Below, piece by piece: positions 1 to 8,594 of a stretch of 64,000 nt of DNA (its first letter is position 1; each line of letters begins with the position of its first letter). The translations under genes and the position numbers were made by a program. The notes under the pieces are model-generated. The model did no database searches. It was not told where the DNA came from and saw only the letters and a program-made list of their open reading frames with translations. The DNA is from an uncultured Eubacterium sp. Lineage in GTDB: Bacteria; Bacillota; Clostridia; Lachnospirales; Lachnospiraceae. The stretch lies in NCBI GenBank assembly GCA_910584065.1, contig CAJTZN010000009.1:23869-87868 (forward strand), in the 5' to 3' direction.

Positions 1-648
1 TTTTTCGCGGATCTCATCAGCGCTCGCGTGCAGGCGGACCTGACCGTCCTGCAGGAAAATGACTTCGTCCAGTACATTTTCCACGTCCGCGATGAGATGG
101 GTCGAAATGATGACTGTGGAATTTTCACAGTAATTTCCAACGATCGTATTCAGGATATAATCCCTCGTGGCGGGATCGACGCCGCCGATCGGCTCGTCGA
201 GGCAGTACAGGTTCGCCTTCCGGCTCATCGCCAGTACGAGCTGTACTTTTTCGAGCGTTCCTTTTGACATATGAGCGAGTTTCATATCGGTCGAAAGGTT
301 CAGGTTATTTAACATGTAGACCGCTTTTTCGGAATCGAAGTCACCGAAAAAGTCGGAAAAATAGACGAGCAGTTCCGAGACTTTCATCCATTTCGGGAAG
401 TAGTTGCTGTCCGGAAGGTAGGAAACGTGTTGTTTGGTCACAACGCCTGGTTTGTATCCTCCGATCGTGATCTGGCCGCTCGTCGGGACGAGCAGTCCGT
501 TCAGCAGTTTGAGGAGCGTCGTTTTTCCGCTCCCGTTCGGGCCGAGAAGGCCGACGATCTTACCGCATTCCAGGGAGAGGTTCACATCCCAAAGGGCGGT
601 GCGGCCGCCAAATTTTTTTGACAGTCCTTTCGTTTCTAATAGTATCAT
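1..648 (-). CDS. ABC transporter ATP-binding protein, partial (3' end outside window)
   Basis: The minus-strand frame is open from ATG at 648 to the window edge, giving 216 residues. The start has a GGAGGA ribosome site 7 nt upstream. Walker A reads GLLGPNGSGKTTLLK near residue 31. The signature region is the atypical MSKGTLEKVQL instead of LSGGQ. Walker B is LYCLDEPIGGVD, and an H-loop ISTHLI follows. This signature and the GntR gene 37 nt upstream resemble YtrA/YtrB-type loci. There the ATPase works with a separate membrane subunit that should lie beyond the edge. The substrate cannot be told. It would sit on the cytoplasmic face of the membrane and is likely co-regulated by the upstream repressor. 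Confidence 0.93.
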   Translation of the reverse strand, partial: MILLETKGLSKKFGGRTALWDVNLSLECGKIVGLLGPNGSGKTTLLKLLNGLLVPTSGQITIGGYKPGVVTKQHVSYLPDSNYFPKWMKVSELLVYFSDFFGDFDSEKAVYMLNNLNLSTDMKLAHMSKGTLEKVQLVLAMSRKANLYCLDEPIGGVDPATRDYILNTIVGNYCENSTVIISTHLIADVENVLDEVIFLQDGQVRLHASADEIREK

Positions 649-685
649 AAAATAATCCTCCATCTGAAAAAATTAAAAGAAATGG

Positions 686-1060
686 TTACTGTGTGTCGCA
701 GGAATCCCAGTGCGAATGGATGAAATCCATCGGCTCGCCGCCAGCCATGCCGAGCTGTTTCAGTTCCTGCTTGAGACGGCACAGTTTGGAGAGCGCGAGC
801 GCTTCTCTCATGGCTTCGATCATCGAGGCGTTTTCCGTGATCCGTCTGCCGTTCGTCCGCTCGTTGATGAGAAGTCCTTCCCGCTCCAGTTCGGATAGGG
901 CCCGCTGCATCGTATTTGGATTTACGCTGGCAGCCAGGGCGAGTTCCCGGACGGACGGAAACTGCTGGCCCGGCTCGTATTCGCCGGAGAGGATCAACAG
1001 CTTGATGTGCTCGATCAGCTGGATATACAGAGGTCTGTCATTCGTCAGTTCCCATAGCAT
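686..1060 (-). CDS. GntR-family regulator, YtrA subfamily
   Basis: This 124-residue protein has the short YtrA layout. A winged helix-turn-helix fills residues 1-70, with PLYIQLIEHIKLLILSGEY and FPSVRELALAASVNPNTMQR as the GntR signature. A C-terminal helical stretch of only about 50 residues serves for dimerisation, with no large effector domain. A good AAAGGAGG site precedes the ATG. The ABC ATPase follows 37 nt downstream on the same strand, so the two form an operon. The promoter at 1124-1152 overlaps a nested palindrome, which suggests autorepression. Family members usually answer to cell-envelope or antibiotic stress, but the signal here is unknown. Confidence 0.93.
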   Translation of the reverse strand: MLWELTNDRPLYIQLIEHIKLLILSGEYEPGQQFPSVRELALAASVNPNTMQRALSELEREGLLINERTNGRRITENASMIEAMREALALSKLCRLKQELKQLGMAGGEPMDFIHSHWDSCDTQ

Positions 1061-1084
1061 GTCTCAGCCTCCTTTCTTTACGTG

Positions 1085-1134
1085 CGTTGTATGCCTTGCT
1101 TAATGTATTAAGCGTTTAATGCAATAATACAACG
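1085..1134. promoter_or_regulatory. Nested inverted repeats, probable GntR operator
   Basis: The outer arms CGTTGTAT (1085-1092) and ATACAACG (1127-1134) are perfect inverted repeats. Inside lies CTTAAT-GT-ATTAAG (1099-1112), also a perfect palindrome apart from its centre. The arms overlap the -10 box and start region of the GntR promoter. That placement fits a dimeric GntR repressor acting on its own operon. Binding is inferred. Confidence 0.55.
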
Positions 1135-1152
1135 AAAAATGGATTGTGTCAA
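1124..1152 (-). promoter_or_regulatory. Sigma-A promoter of the GntR-ABC operon
   Basis: Read on the minus strand, TTGACA (1152-1147) and TATTAT (1129-1124) are 17 bp apart. This is a near-perfect vegetative promoter placed 64 nt before the GntR start codon. Confidence 0.75.
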
Positions 1153-1180
1153 GTACTTTTATAAAAAAGATGATTTTCTC

Positions 1181-1209
1181 TTGACAGAAGGGGAAAAAAT
1201 TGATATATA
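1181..1209 (+). promoter_or_regulatory. Promoter of the GH43-like secreted protein gene
   Basis: TTGACA (1181-1186), a 17-bp spacer and TATATA (1204-1209) lie about 98 nt before the proposed TTG start. Confidence 0.65.
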
Positions 1210-1306
1210 TTTGGTAAAATAACGGATGTGCTCCGGTGTTTTCTGAAAATAGGAATAAGAGCCAGAGCTGCCGAAATTAATTGGTCGAAAGGAGTTGACT
1301 GTAATT

Positions 1307-4300
1307 TTGAGGAGGAAGAGTTTTAAAAAAGTTGTATCAAAAGCAATGGCGATCACGCTGAGCGCGGCTTTACTGCTGTCACCGGTGGTCCCGGTACAGG
1401 CGGCTGGCGCCGCATCAGAGGAAACCCGGACGGGGAACGTGGAAACGTATGATTCCATCGACGGACTGTCTGGCGAGATTTTGTACGATACAGACGGAAA
1501 CAGGGTCTATACGTGCGGCGGAGAGGTACATAAGATTGAAGAAAATGGTGAGACCAAATACTACTGGTTCGGGGTGGATGACCTGAATCCAGGTGCAGGC
1601 TGGCAGAATAACCACCCGGGCATTCACCTGTACAGTTCATCGGATCTGTACAATTGGAAATATGAAGGTGTTATGTATGAGAAAGAGGGTGAGCTTTATG
1701 CGCATCCGAAAATGCTTTTCAATGGGGAAGAATATGTGATGTGGGTTTCAACCGGCACAAAAGGCACCAGCACAAATGGCACCGGCACCAATTACGGTGA
1801 TGATCTGATTCCGGGTCCAACGAAAGTTCTTTCCAGCAAAAGCATCACGGGAAAGTTTACCGAGGTGGAAGAACAGCCGGATATGGGAGACAGCTATTCG
1901 GGATTCGTCAATCTGTATGAAGAGGTGCAGGGAGATGCGTATCTGATCCATTACGGGAACACATCAGGTACGCCCGGCGCGCCGCCCACTACGATCTGTA
2001 AAACGAAATTGTCATCGGATTATAAGACGACAGTGGGGGAAACGCAGCCACTGAATTTTTCAGGCAGTTCGCTTGTGAATGCCGAGGGCGGTATTTTTAA
2101 ACAGAATGGAAAATATTATATCGTCAATGCCGGCATGAATGAGTATGCATCGGCAAATTCGCTGGATGGCACATGGACGAAGCATACTCTTCAGATGTGG
2201 AATGGCACGGAAAAAACGGATATTAAATCTAAAAACCAGACGAGTAATGTATTCCGCGTAAGATCAGGAAATTCTGATCTGATCGTATGTGTCGGAGACA
2301 GTGTGAACGGTGAGAGTGAACCGAGATATATCTGGCTGCCGATCAAGTTTTTTGGAGATAGGACGATTGCTCTCTGGGATCTGAGCAATTGGAAATTAGG
2401 AGATGTCGAAGGGGTGGAGCCGGAAGGACCGGGCGCGCCCGGGGATTACAAAAATATCCCGGGACTTTCAGGCAGGGTACTGTACGATACGGATGGCAAT
2501 AAAATATATGCCTGCGGGGGCGAGGTCCGCGAGGTTGAAGAAAACGGACAGAAAAAGTGGTACTGGTTCGGTGTGGATGACCTGACTCCCGGTGTACCGA
2601 ACGAACATCCGGGTGTGCATCTTTATAGTTCCTCGGATCTGTACAACTGGCATTACGAGGGCGTTATGCTGAAGGAAGAAGGAATCACCTATGCGCATCC
2701 GAAAATCCTTCATAACGGGACGCAGTATGTCATGTGGGTATCTTATATGTCCATGTCGTCCACGCCCGGAGGAGGTGTACCGTCCATGTCCGGAGGCACG
2801 ACAATCGCGACGAGCGACAGCATAACAGGGCCGTTTACGGAAGTATCGGATTCTGATATGAAAAATTATCAGGGATTTATCAATCTCTATGAAGAGAGCA
2901 AGGGAAACGCATGGCTCATTTATAATGGCAGTTCCGGCACCCAGGGTCAGATTTGCAGAAAGAAGCTGAACGCCGATTATACGGGGACAGTAGGAGAGGA
3001 TCAGGCGTTTCAGTTTAGTTCCGGCGGGCTGACGAGCACGGAGGGCGGTATTTTCAAGAAAGATGGAAAATACTATATGGTCAATTCAGGCATGAGAGAG
3101 TATGCGGTGGCGGATTCTTTTGAAGGGAGCTGGGAGAAAAAGACGCTTAACATGTGGGATGGTGAGCAGTTTTCTGACATTCAATTACCGAATCAGACGA
3201 GTCATGTCTTCCATGTGAACACGCAGGAAGCGGATACCTATGTCTGTATGGGAGATAGTGTAGGCGGAATGTCGCCAGATCCGGCGCCAGTCTGCTATAT
3301 CTGGCTGCCCATTGAGTTTTTTGAAGATGGCACGATCGCGCTAAAGAAAGCGAGCGATTGGACGATCCCCGGAATGGAGCCGCAGAAGCCGGAGGAAACG
3401 CCGGGTCCGGTGGAAACGGATGAACCGAAGGTTACGATGCAGCCAGAGGTTACGACGCAACCAGAGGTTACGACGCAACCAGAGGTTACGATGAAACCGG
3501 GGTCGACAGGTAAACCAGTGCCGACAACCAAACCGGAGGTTACTGTAAAACCGGGAGAGACAGTTAAACCGGTGCAGACGACCAAACCGGAAACTACGAT
3601 AAAACCGGGGACGACAGGAAAACCGGTGCAGACGGCCAAACCGGAAACTACGATAAAACCGGGGGCGACAGTTAAACCGGTGCAGACGGCCAAACCGGAA
3701 ACTACGATAAAACCGGGGGCGACGGGCAAACCGGTACAGACAACGAAACCAGAGGTTTCGACAAAGCCAGGGGCGACGGGCAAACCAACGCCGCAGCCAG
3801 AAGTTACGACCAAACCGGGAAGTACGAATAAACCAGAGGTTACGGTAAAACCTGGCGAGACGATCAAACCGATGCCGACGACGCAGCCGGAGGAGAAACC
3901 AGACGCTACGAAAAAGCCAGGAGCGACGGATAAACCGAGTGGAACTGCAAAACCAGAGGAGACGGGCAAACCGACGGGAACGGAAAAACCGGCGCAAACG
4001 GGAACACCGGAAGAAACCGCGAAGCCGGTTGAGGTAAAGAGCGTTCTGGTAGCGGCAAAGAAGCTGACGCTGGGAGTCGGGGAGAAAGTTCAGTTAGAGG
4101 CGGCGGTCTACCCGAGAAACGCCGTTGACAGGAAACTCACTTATAAGGCTTCCAATGCGAAAGTGAAAGTGACCCAAAGTGGAAAGCTGACAGCGAAAAA
4201 GCAGGGGAGCAGTAAGATCACGATCGCTGCTTCCAATGGGAAAAAGGCAGTCGTAAGAGTAACGATAAAGAAAAAGCCGGGAAAAATCACATTGAATCCC

Positions 4301-4516
4301 CGGAATAAGACGCTGAAGATCGGGAAGAAGTTTAAGATCAAAGTAAGGCTGCCAAAAGGAACGGCGAGCCAGACGCTCACTTACGTATCCAATAAGCGGG
4401 CGATCGCGGACGTCTCACCGGAAGGAAAGGTGACGGCGAAAAAGAAAGGATACGCGGTGATCACGGTAAAAACCTATAACGGTAAGAAGGCATCGCTGAA
4501 AGTTCATGTCAAATAA
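1307..4516 (+). CDS. Secreted two-domain GH43-like protein with Pro/Thr linker and Ig-like repeats
   Basis: The protein has 1069 residues counted from TTG at 1307. That start has AAAGGAG 12 nt upstream, while TTG 1295 abuts the same site and is less likely. Residues 1-35 form a signal peptide ending in VQAAGA. Two homologous modules (about 55-370 and 385-700) share LYDTDGN, YYWFGVDDL, HLYSSSDLYNW and YAHPK blocks. This pattern resembles the five-bladed GH43 propellers of the exo-beta-1,3-galactanase type. A Pro/Thr/Lys repeat linker spans 705-905, and two BIG2-type Ig domains rich in KKK close the protein. It probably acts outside the cell on plant glycan side chains. The catalytic triad was not assigned, so one or both modules might only bind sugar. 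Confidence 0.85.
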   Translation: MRRKSFKKVVSKAMAITLSAALLLSPVVPVQAAGAASEETRTGNVETYDSIDGLSGEILYDTDGNRVYTCGGEVHKIEENGETKYYWFGVDDLNPGAGWQNNHPGIHLYSSSDLYNWKYEGVMYEKEGELYAHPKMLFNGEEYVMWVSTGTKGTSTNGTGTNYGDDLIPGPTKVLSSKSITGKFTEVEEQPDMGDSYSGFVNLYEEVQGDAYLIHYGNTSGTPGAPPTTICKTKLSSDYKTTVGETQPLNFSGSSLVNAEGGIFKQNGKYYIVNAGMNEYASANSLDGTWTKHTLQMWNGTEKTDIKSKNQTSNVFRVRSGNSDLIVCVGDSVNGESEPRYIWLPIKFFGDRTIALWDLSNWKLGDVEGVEPEGPGAPGDYKNIPGLSGRVLYDTDGNKIYACGGEVREVEENGQKKWYWFGVDDLTPGVPNEHPGVHLYSSSDLYNWHYEGVMLKEEGITYAHPKILHNGTQYVMWVSYMSMSSTPGGGVPSMSGGTTIATSDSITGPFTEVSDSDMKNYQGFINLYEESKGNAWLIYNGSSGTQGQICRKKLNADYTGTVGEDQAFQFSSGGLTSTEGGIFKKDGKYYMVNSGMREYAVADSFEGSWEKKTLNMWDGEQFSDIQLPNQTSHVFHVNTQEADTYVCMGDSVGGMSPDPAPVCYIWLPIEFFEDGTIALKKASDWTIPGMEPQKPEETPGPVETDEPKVTMQPEVTTQPEVTTQPEVTMKPGSTGKPVPTTKPEVTVKPGETVKPVQTTKPETTIKPGTTGKPVQTAKPETTIKPGATVKPVQTAKPETTIKPGATGKPVQTTKPEVSTKPGATGKPTPQPEVTTKPGSTNKPEVTVKPGETIKPMPTTQPEEKPDATKKPGATDKPSGTAKPEETGKPTGTEKPAQTGTPEETAKPVEVKSVLVAAKKLTLGVGEKVQLEAAVYPRNAVDRKLTYKASNAKVKVTQSGKLTAKKQGSSKITIAASNGKKAVVRVTIKKKPGKITLNPRNKTLKIGKKFKIKVRLPKGTASQTLTYVSNKRAIADVSPEGKVTAKKKGYAVITVKTYNGKKASLKVHVK
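3421..4020 (+). repeat. In-frame Pro/Thr/Lys linker repeats
   Basis: About 600 bp of imperfect repeats encode variants of PEVTTKPG and an 18-residue unit of the type PETTIKPGxTxKPVQTAK. The 18-residue (54 bp) unit occurs about three times in a row near 3586-3740. It is a flexible linker between the propellers and the Ig-like domains. The DNA repeats make length change by slippage likely. Confidence 0.85.
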
Positions 4517-4536
4517 GAGGTAAAGCCTGAGAAATC

Positions 4537-4571
4537 CGGCAGATGGGGAATGTACCCGGTCTGCCGTTTTT
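4537..4571 (+). terminator. Rho-independent terminator
   Basis: CGGCAGA (4537-4543) pairs with TCTGCCG (4560-4566) and is followed by TTTTT. It closes the GH43-like gene. Confidence 0.8.
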
Positions 4572-4655
4572 CTGTGCGCAGGCAGGCGATCGTCGCCTAA
4601 AACGCAAAAAAATACATATCTTGTTAAAATTCGACAATATCCTGCTTTTTTTGCC

Positions 4656-4684
4656 TTTACTTTTTCAAATGATAGTGCTAAAAT
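4656..4684 (+). promoter_or_regulatory. Promoter of PFOR 1
   Basis: TTTACT (4656-4661), a 17-bp spacer and TAAAAT (4679-4684) lie about 98 nt before the start codon. Confidence 0.5.
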
Positions 4685-4782
4685 GATACCTAGTGAAAAT
4701 AAAATCAATATAAGGAGGAAAAGCCCTGCTCGGATGAGGATGGCATGTTCCTTCAAAAAACAAATAGGAGGATTCTTTAAAA

Positions 4783-7700
4783 ATGGCTAGAGCGAAACAA
4801 TCTATGGATGGAAATACCGCTGCCGCTCACGTTGCGTACGCGTATACGGAAGTTGCCGGTATTTACCCGATCACACCTTCGAGCCCGATGGCTGACACTG
4901 TGGACATGTGGTCTGCCGGAGGACTGAAGAACATTTTCGGAAACACGGTGAAAGTAGTAGAGATGCAGTCGGAGGCTGGTGCAGCCGGAACGGTACACGG
5001 TTCTTTGGCAGCCGGAGCGCTGACGACGACCTTTACCGCTTCCCAGGGACTTCTTCTCATGATCCCGAATATGTACAAGATTGCTGCCGAGCAGCTTCCT
5101 TGTGTATTTGATGTTTCCGCACGTACGGTATCGACACAGTCGCTGAACATTTTCGGTGATCACAGTGACGTATATGCGTGTCGTCAGACAGGTTTTGCCA
5201 TGCTTGCCGAGACAAATCCGCAGGAAGTCATGGACTTGAGCCCGGTTGCCCATTTGGCAGCACTGGAGGGAAAAGTTCCGTTCATTAACTTCTTCGATGG
5301 ATTCCGTACGTCCCATGAGATCCAGAAGATTGAAAAATGGGATTATGAAGACCTGAAAGAAATGTGTCCGATGGATGCCGTAGAAGCATTCCGCGCCCAT
5401 GCGCTGAATCCGGAGCATCCGGCGATGCGTGGTTCGCATGAGAACGGCGACGTATTCTTCCAGCACCGCGAGGCATGTAACCCGGTTTACGATGCACTTC
5501 CGGCTGTTGTAGAAAAATACATGAAGAAAGTAAATGACAAGCTGGGAACGGATTACGACCTGTTCAATTACTATGGTGCGCCGGATGCTGACCGCGTTAT
5601 CATCGCGATGGGATCCATCTGTGACGTAGCAGAAGAAGTGATCGACTATCTGACCGCAAAAGGCGAGAAAGTCGGACTTATCAAAGTTCGCCTGTACCGT
5701 CCGTGGTCGTCCGAGCACATTTTGAAAGCGATTCCGAAGACAGCAAAGAAGATCGCGGTTCTTGACCGTACAAAAGAGCCGGGAACACTCGGTGAGCCGC
5801 TCTACCTTGACGTGGCAGCGACGCTGCGCGAGGCAGGCATGAATGACGTTGTCCTGACTGGCGGCCGTTATGGTCTCGGTTCCAAAGACACGCCGCCTTC
5901 ATCGGTATTTGCGATTTACAAAGAACTGGAGAAAGATGTGCCGAAGGCACGCTTCACGATCGGTATCGTGGACGACGTCACGAACTTAAGCCTTCCGGAA
6001 GTAAAACCGGCTCCGATCACATCGGCAGAAGGTACGGTAGAGTGTAAGTTCTGGGGTCTCGGCGGTGACGGAACGGTAGGAGCAAATAAGAACTCCACGA
6101 AGATCATCGGCGACCACACGGATAAATATATCCAGGCATACTTCCAGTATGACTCGAAGAAGACGGGCGGTATTACGATCTCCCATCTCCGTTTCGGTGA
6201 CAAGCCGATCAAGAGCCCATACTACATCAACCAGGCAGACTTTGTCGCATGCCATAACCCGTCTTATGTTGTAAAAGGCTATAAGATGGTACAGGATGTA
6301 AAACCGGGCGGAATCTTCATGATCAACTGCCAGTGGTCGGATGAAGAGCTTGACAAGCATATGCCGGCAGAGGCGAAAAAATACATTGCAGAAAACAACG
6401 TGCAGCTCTACACGATCAACGCGATCGACAAAGCGATCGAGATCGGTATGGGCAAGCGTACGAATACGATCCTCCAGTCCGCGTTCTTCAAACTGGCAAA
6501 CATCATGCCGATCGACGAAGCGGTGGACTACATGAAAGCGGCAGCGAAGAAATCCTACTCGAAGAAGGGTGACGCAGTCGTAGAAATGAACTATAAAGCA
6601 ATTGACGCCGGCGTGGACGCCGTACACAAAGTAGACGTTCCTGCTTCCTGGGCAAATCCGGCACCGGATGCTCCGGCCAAAGAACTTGAGGGCCGTCCGG
6701 AAGTTGTAAAGATGGTAAAAGAACTCCTCGAGCCGATTTCGATCATGGATGGCGACAGCCTTCCGGTATCGGCGTTCAAAGATATCGCGGATGGTCAGTT
6801 CGAGCTCGGCGCTTCGGCTTATGAGAAACGTGGAACGGCGGTAACCGTGCCGGTTTGGGATCCGAATACATGTATCCAGTGTAACAACTGTGCGTTTGTT
6901 TGTTCCCACGCGACGATCCGTCCATTCCTTCTGACGGACGACGAAGTAAAAGCAGCGCCTTCGAATATGAAGATTGCGGATATGAAGCCGAAAGCCGGCG
7001 AATTCAAGTTCACGATGAGCGTATCCCCGTTAGACTGTATGGGATGCGGCGAGTGTATCACTGTATGTCCGAAAGCGGCAGAAGGCGCCATCAAGATGGT
7101 ACCGCAGGAATCACAGGCAGACGAGCAGCCGGTATTTGATTACCTCGTTGCCAATGTTGGCAAAAAGGACAGCGGAATTGCGGACACGACGCCGAAAGGC
7201 TCCCAGTTCAACCAGCCGCTCCTCGAGTTCTCGGGAAGCTGTGCCGGATGTGCGGAGACTTCTTATGCGCGCCTGATCACGCAGCTGTTCGGTGAGCAGA
7301 TGTACATTTCCAATGCGACCGGATGTTCTTCCATCTGGGGAGGCCCGGCAGCGACATCACCGTACACGGTACACAAAGATTCCAAGCAGGGTCCGGCATG
7401 GTCGAACTCCCTGTTTGAGGACAATGCAGAGCACGGTCTCGGTATGCACATCGGACAGGATGTCATCCGTAAGCAGACGATCGAGAAAGTAAAAGAACTG
7501 GCTGCTTCCGACAAGGCTTCGGCTGAGTTGAAAGCTGCTGTTGATAAATTCCTTGAGACAAAGGATGATACGAGAGCAAATACGCCGGATGCCAAAGCGC
7601 TCATCGCAGAGATTGAGAAGTGCGCGGCAGCAGGATGTGAACTCTCCAAAGAAATCCTGGACAAGAAACAGTATCTGGCGAAGAAATCCGTTTGGATCTT

Positions 7701-8340
7701 CGGTGGTGACGGATGGGCATATGACATCGGCTTCGGCGGACTTGATCATGTGCTTGCTTCCGGCGAGAACGTAAACGTGATGGTATTTGATACCGAGATG
7801 TATTCCAATACGGGTGGTCAGGCTTCGAAAGCTTCCAACATCGGTGAAGTTTGTCAGTTTGCCGCTGCCGGTAAGGAAATCGGCAAGAAGAGCCTGGCAG
7901 AGATCGCGATGAGTTACGGATATGTCTATGTGGCACAGATCGCGCTCGGCGCAAATCCGGCACAGGCTGTCAAAGCGATTGCGGAGGCAGAAGCTTATAA
8001 CGGACCGTCACTCATTATCGGATACGCTCCTTGCGAACTCCACGGTATCGCCAAGGGCGGCATGAATCACTGCCAGGATGAGATGAAGAAGGCTGTAAAA
8101 GCCGGCTACTGGAATCTGTTCAGCTTCAACCCGGCACTAAAGGCAGAAGGAAAGAATCCGTTCACGCTGACATCCAAAGAAGGCGACGGCACGTATCAGG
8201 ATTTCCTGAACAACGAGGCGCGTTATACACGTCTGATCAAGCCGTTCCCGGAAAGAGCGGAGAGACTGTTCAAGGAATCCGAAGAAGCTGCGAAAGCACG
8301 TTACGAGCATTTGCAGAAGCTGGTTGAGCTTTATAAATAA
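4783..8340 (+). CDS. nifJ: Pyruvate:ferredoxin (flavodoxin) oxidoreductase, copy 1
   Basis: This 1185-residue single-chain enzyme oxidises pyruvate and CoA to acetyl-CoA and CO2, passing electrons to ferredoxin or flavodoxin in the cytoplasm. The N-terminal pyruvate-binding motif YPITPSSPMAD is near residue 27. Two [4Fe-4S] ferredoxin motifs, CIQCNNCAFVC and CMGCGECITVC, lie near residues 690 and 750. A further cysteine pair CAGC follows. The thiamine diphosphate core GGDGWAYDIGFGGLDH is near 970. An AGGAGG site precedes ATG 4783. The first cluster has CSHA where CPHA is usual, a small change. It is a single-gene unit between terminators. Its GC content looks lower than copy 2 at 20.3 kb, and its codon use resembles a highly expressed gene. 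Confidence 0.97.
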   Translation: MARAKQSMDGNTAAAHVAYAYTEVAGIYPITPSSPMADTVDMWSAGGLKNIFGNTVKVVEMQSEAGAAGTVHGSLAAGALTTTFTASQGLLLMIPNMYKIAAEQLPCVFDVSARTVSTQSLNIFGDHSDVYACRQTGFAMLAETNPQEVMDLSPVAHLAALEGKVPFINFFDGFRTSHEIQKIEKWDYEDLKEMCPMDAVEAFRAHALNPEHPAMRGSHENGDVFFQHREACNPVYDALPAVVEKYMKKVNDKLGTDYDLFNYYGAPDADRVIIAMGSICDVAEEVIDYLTAKGEKVGLIKVRLYRPWSSEHILKAIPKTAKKIAVLDRTKEPGTLGEPLYLDVAATLREAGMNDVVLTGGRYGLGSKDTPPSSVFAIYKELEKDVPKARFTIGIVDDVTNLSLPEVKPAPITSAEGTVECKFWGLGGDGTVGANKNSTKIIGDHTDKYIQAYFQYDSKKTGGITISHLRFGDKPIKSPYYINQADFVACHNPSYVVKGYKMVQDVKPGGIFMINCQWSDEELDKHMPAEAKKYIAENNVQLYTINAIDKAIEIGMGKRTNTILQSAFFKLANIMPIDEAVDYMKAAAKKSYSKKGDAVVEMNYKAIDAGVDAVHKVDVPASWANPAPDAPAKELEGRPEVVKMVKELLEPISIMDGDSLPVSAFKDIADGQFELGASAYEKRGTAVTVPVWDPNTCIQCNNCAFVCSHATIRPFLLTDDEVKAAPSNMKIADMKPKAGEFKFTMSVSPLDCMGCGECITVCPKAAEGAIKMVPQESQADEQPVFDYLVANVGKKDSGIADTTPKGSQFNQPLLEFSGSCAGCAETSYARLITQLFGEQMYISNATGCSSIWGGPAATSPYTVHKDSKQGPAWSNSLFEDNAEHGLGMHIGQDVIRKQTIEKVKELAASDKASAELKAAVDKFLETKDDTRANTPDAKALIAEIEKCAAAGCELSKEILDKKQYLAKKSVWIFGGDGWAYDIGFGGLDHVLASGENVNVMVFDTEMYSNTGGQASKASNIGEVCQFAAAGKEIGKKSLAEIAMSYGYVYVAQIALGANPAQAVKAIAEAEAYNGPSLIIGYAPCELHGIAKGGMNHCQDEMKKAVKAGYWNLFSFNPALKAEGKNPFTLTSKEGDGTYQDFLNNEARYTRLIKPFPERAERLFKESEEAAKARYEHLQKLVELYK

Positions 8341-8384
8341 AACGGATCGCGAACAGCGGTTTGACATAACTGTATCAACGTTAA

Positions 8385-8429
8385 GAGTCCTGGACAGATC
8401 CTTGCATTTGTCTGGGATTCTTTCTATTT
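8385..8429 (+). terminator. Rho-independent terminator of PFOR 1
   Basis: A 15-bp stem containing several G-U pairs (8385-8399 with 8406-8420) closes a 6-nt loop. A T-rich tail follows. Confidence 0.75.
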
Positions 8430-8594
8430 GAATAGAGAAAGTTTAGGGAGAATTTAGAGAAAATTTAGGGAAAGTTTTGGTGGGTGGAGTCTAAAGATTA
8501 GGAAGAAAAAGTCCGATAAAAATGATATATCGTGCACTTTGATTGCACCAGAGGTAGCATGAAATTGAAAATGAGAAAGAAAGGATATGATGGA

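Noticed and set aside
3295..3997. Long minus-strand ORFs (over 200 codons) opposite the Pro/Thr linker of the GH43-like gene
   Set aside because: Periodic repeat DNA keeps all frames open. The product is a simple repeat with no ribosome site, and the plus-strand gene has signal peptide and domains.
5986..6909. Minus-strand ORF of 307 codons inside PFOR 1, and similar ones inside PFOR 2, lepA and GH28
   Set aside because: They lie fully within well-conserved genes, have no family resemblance and no ribosome sites.
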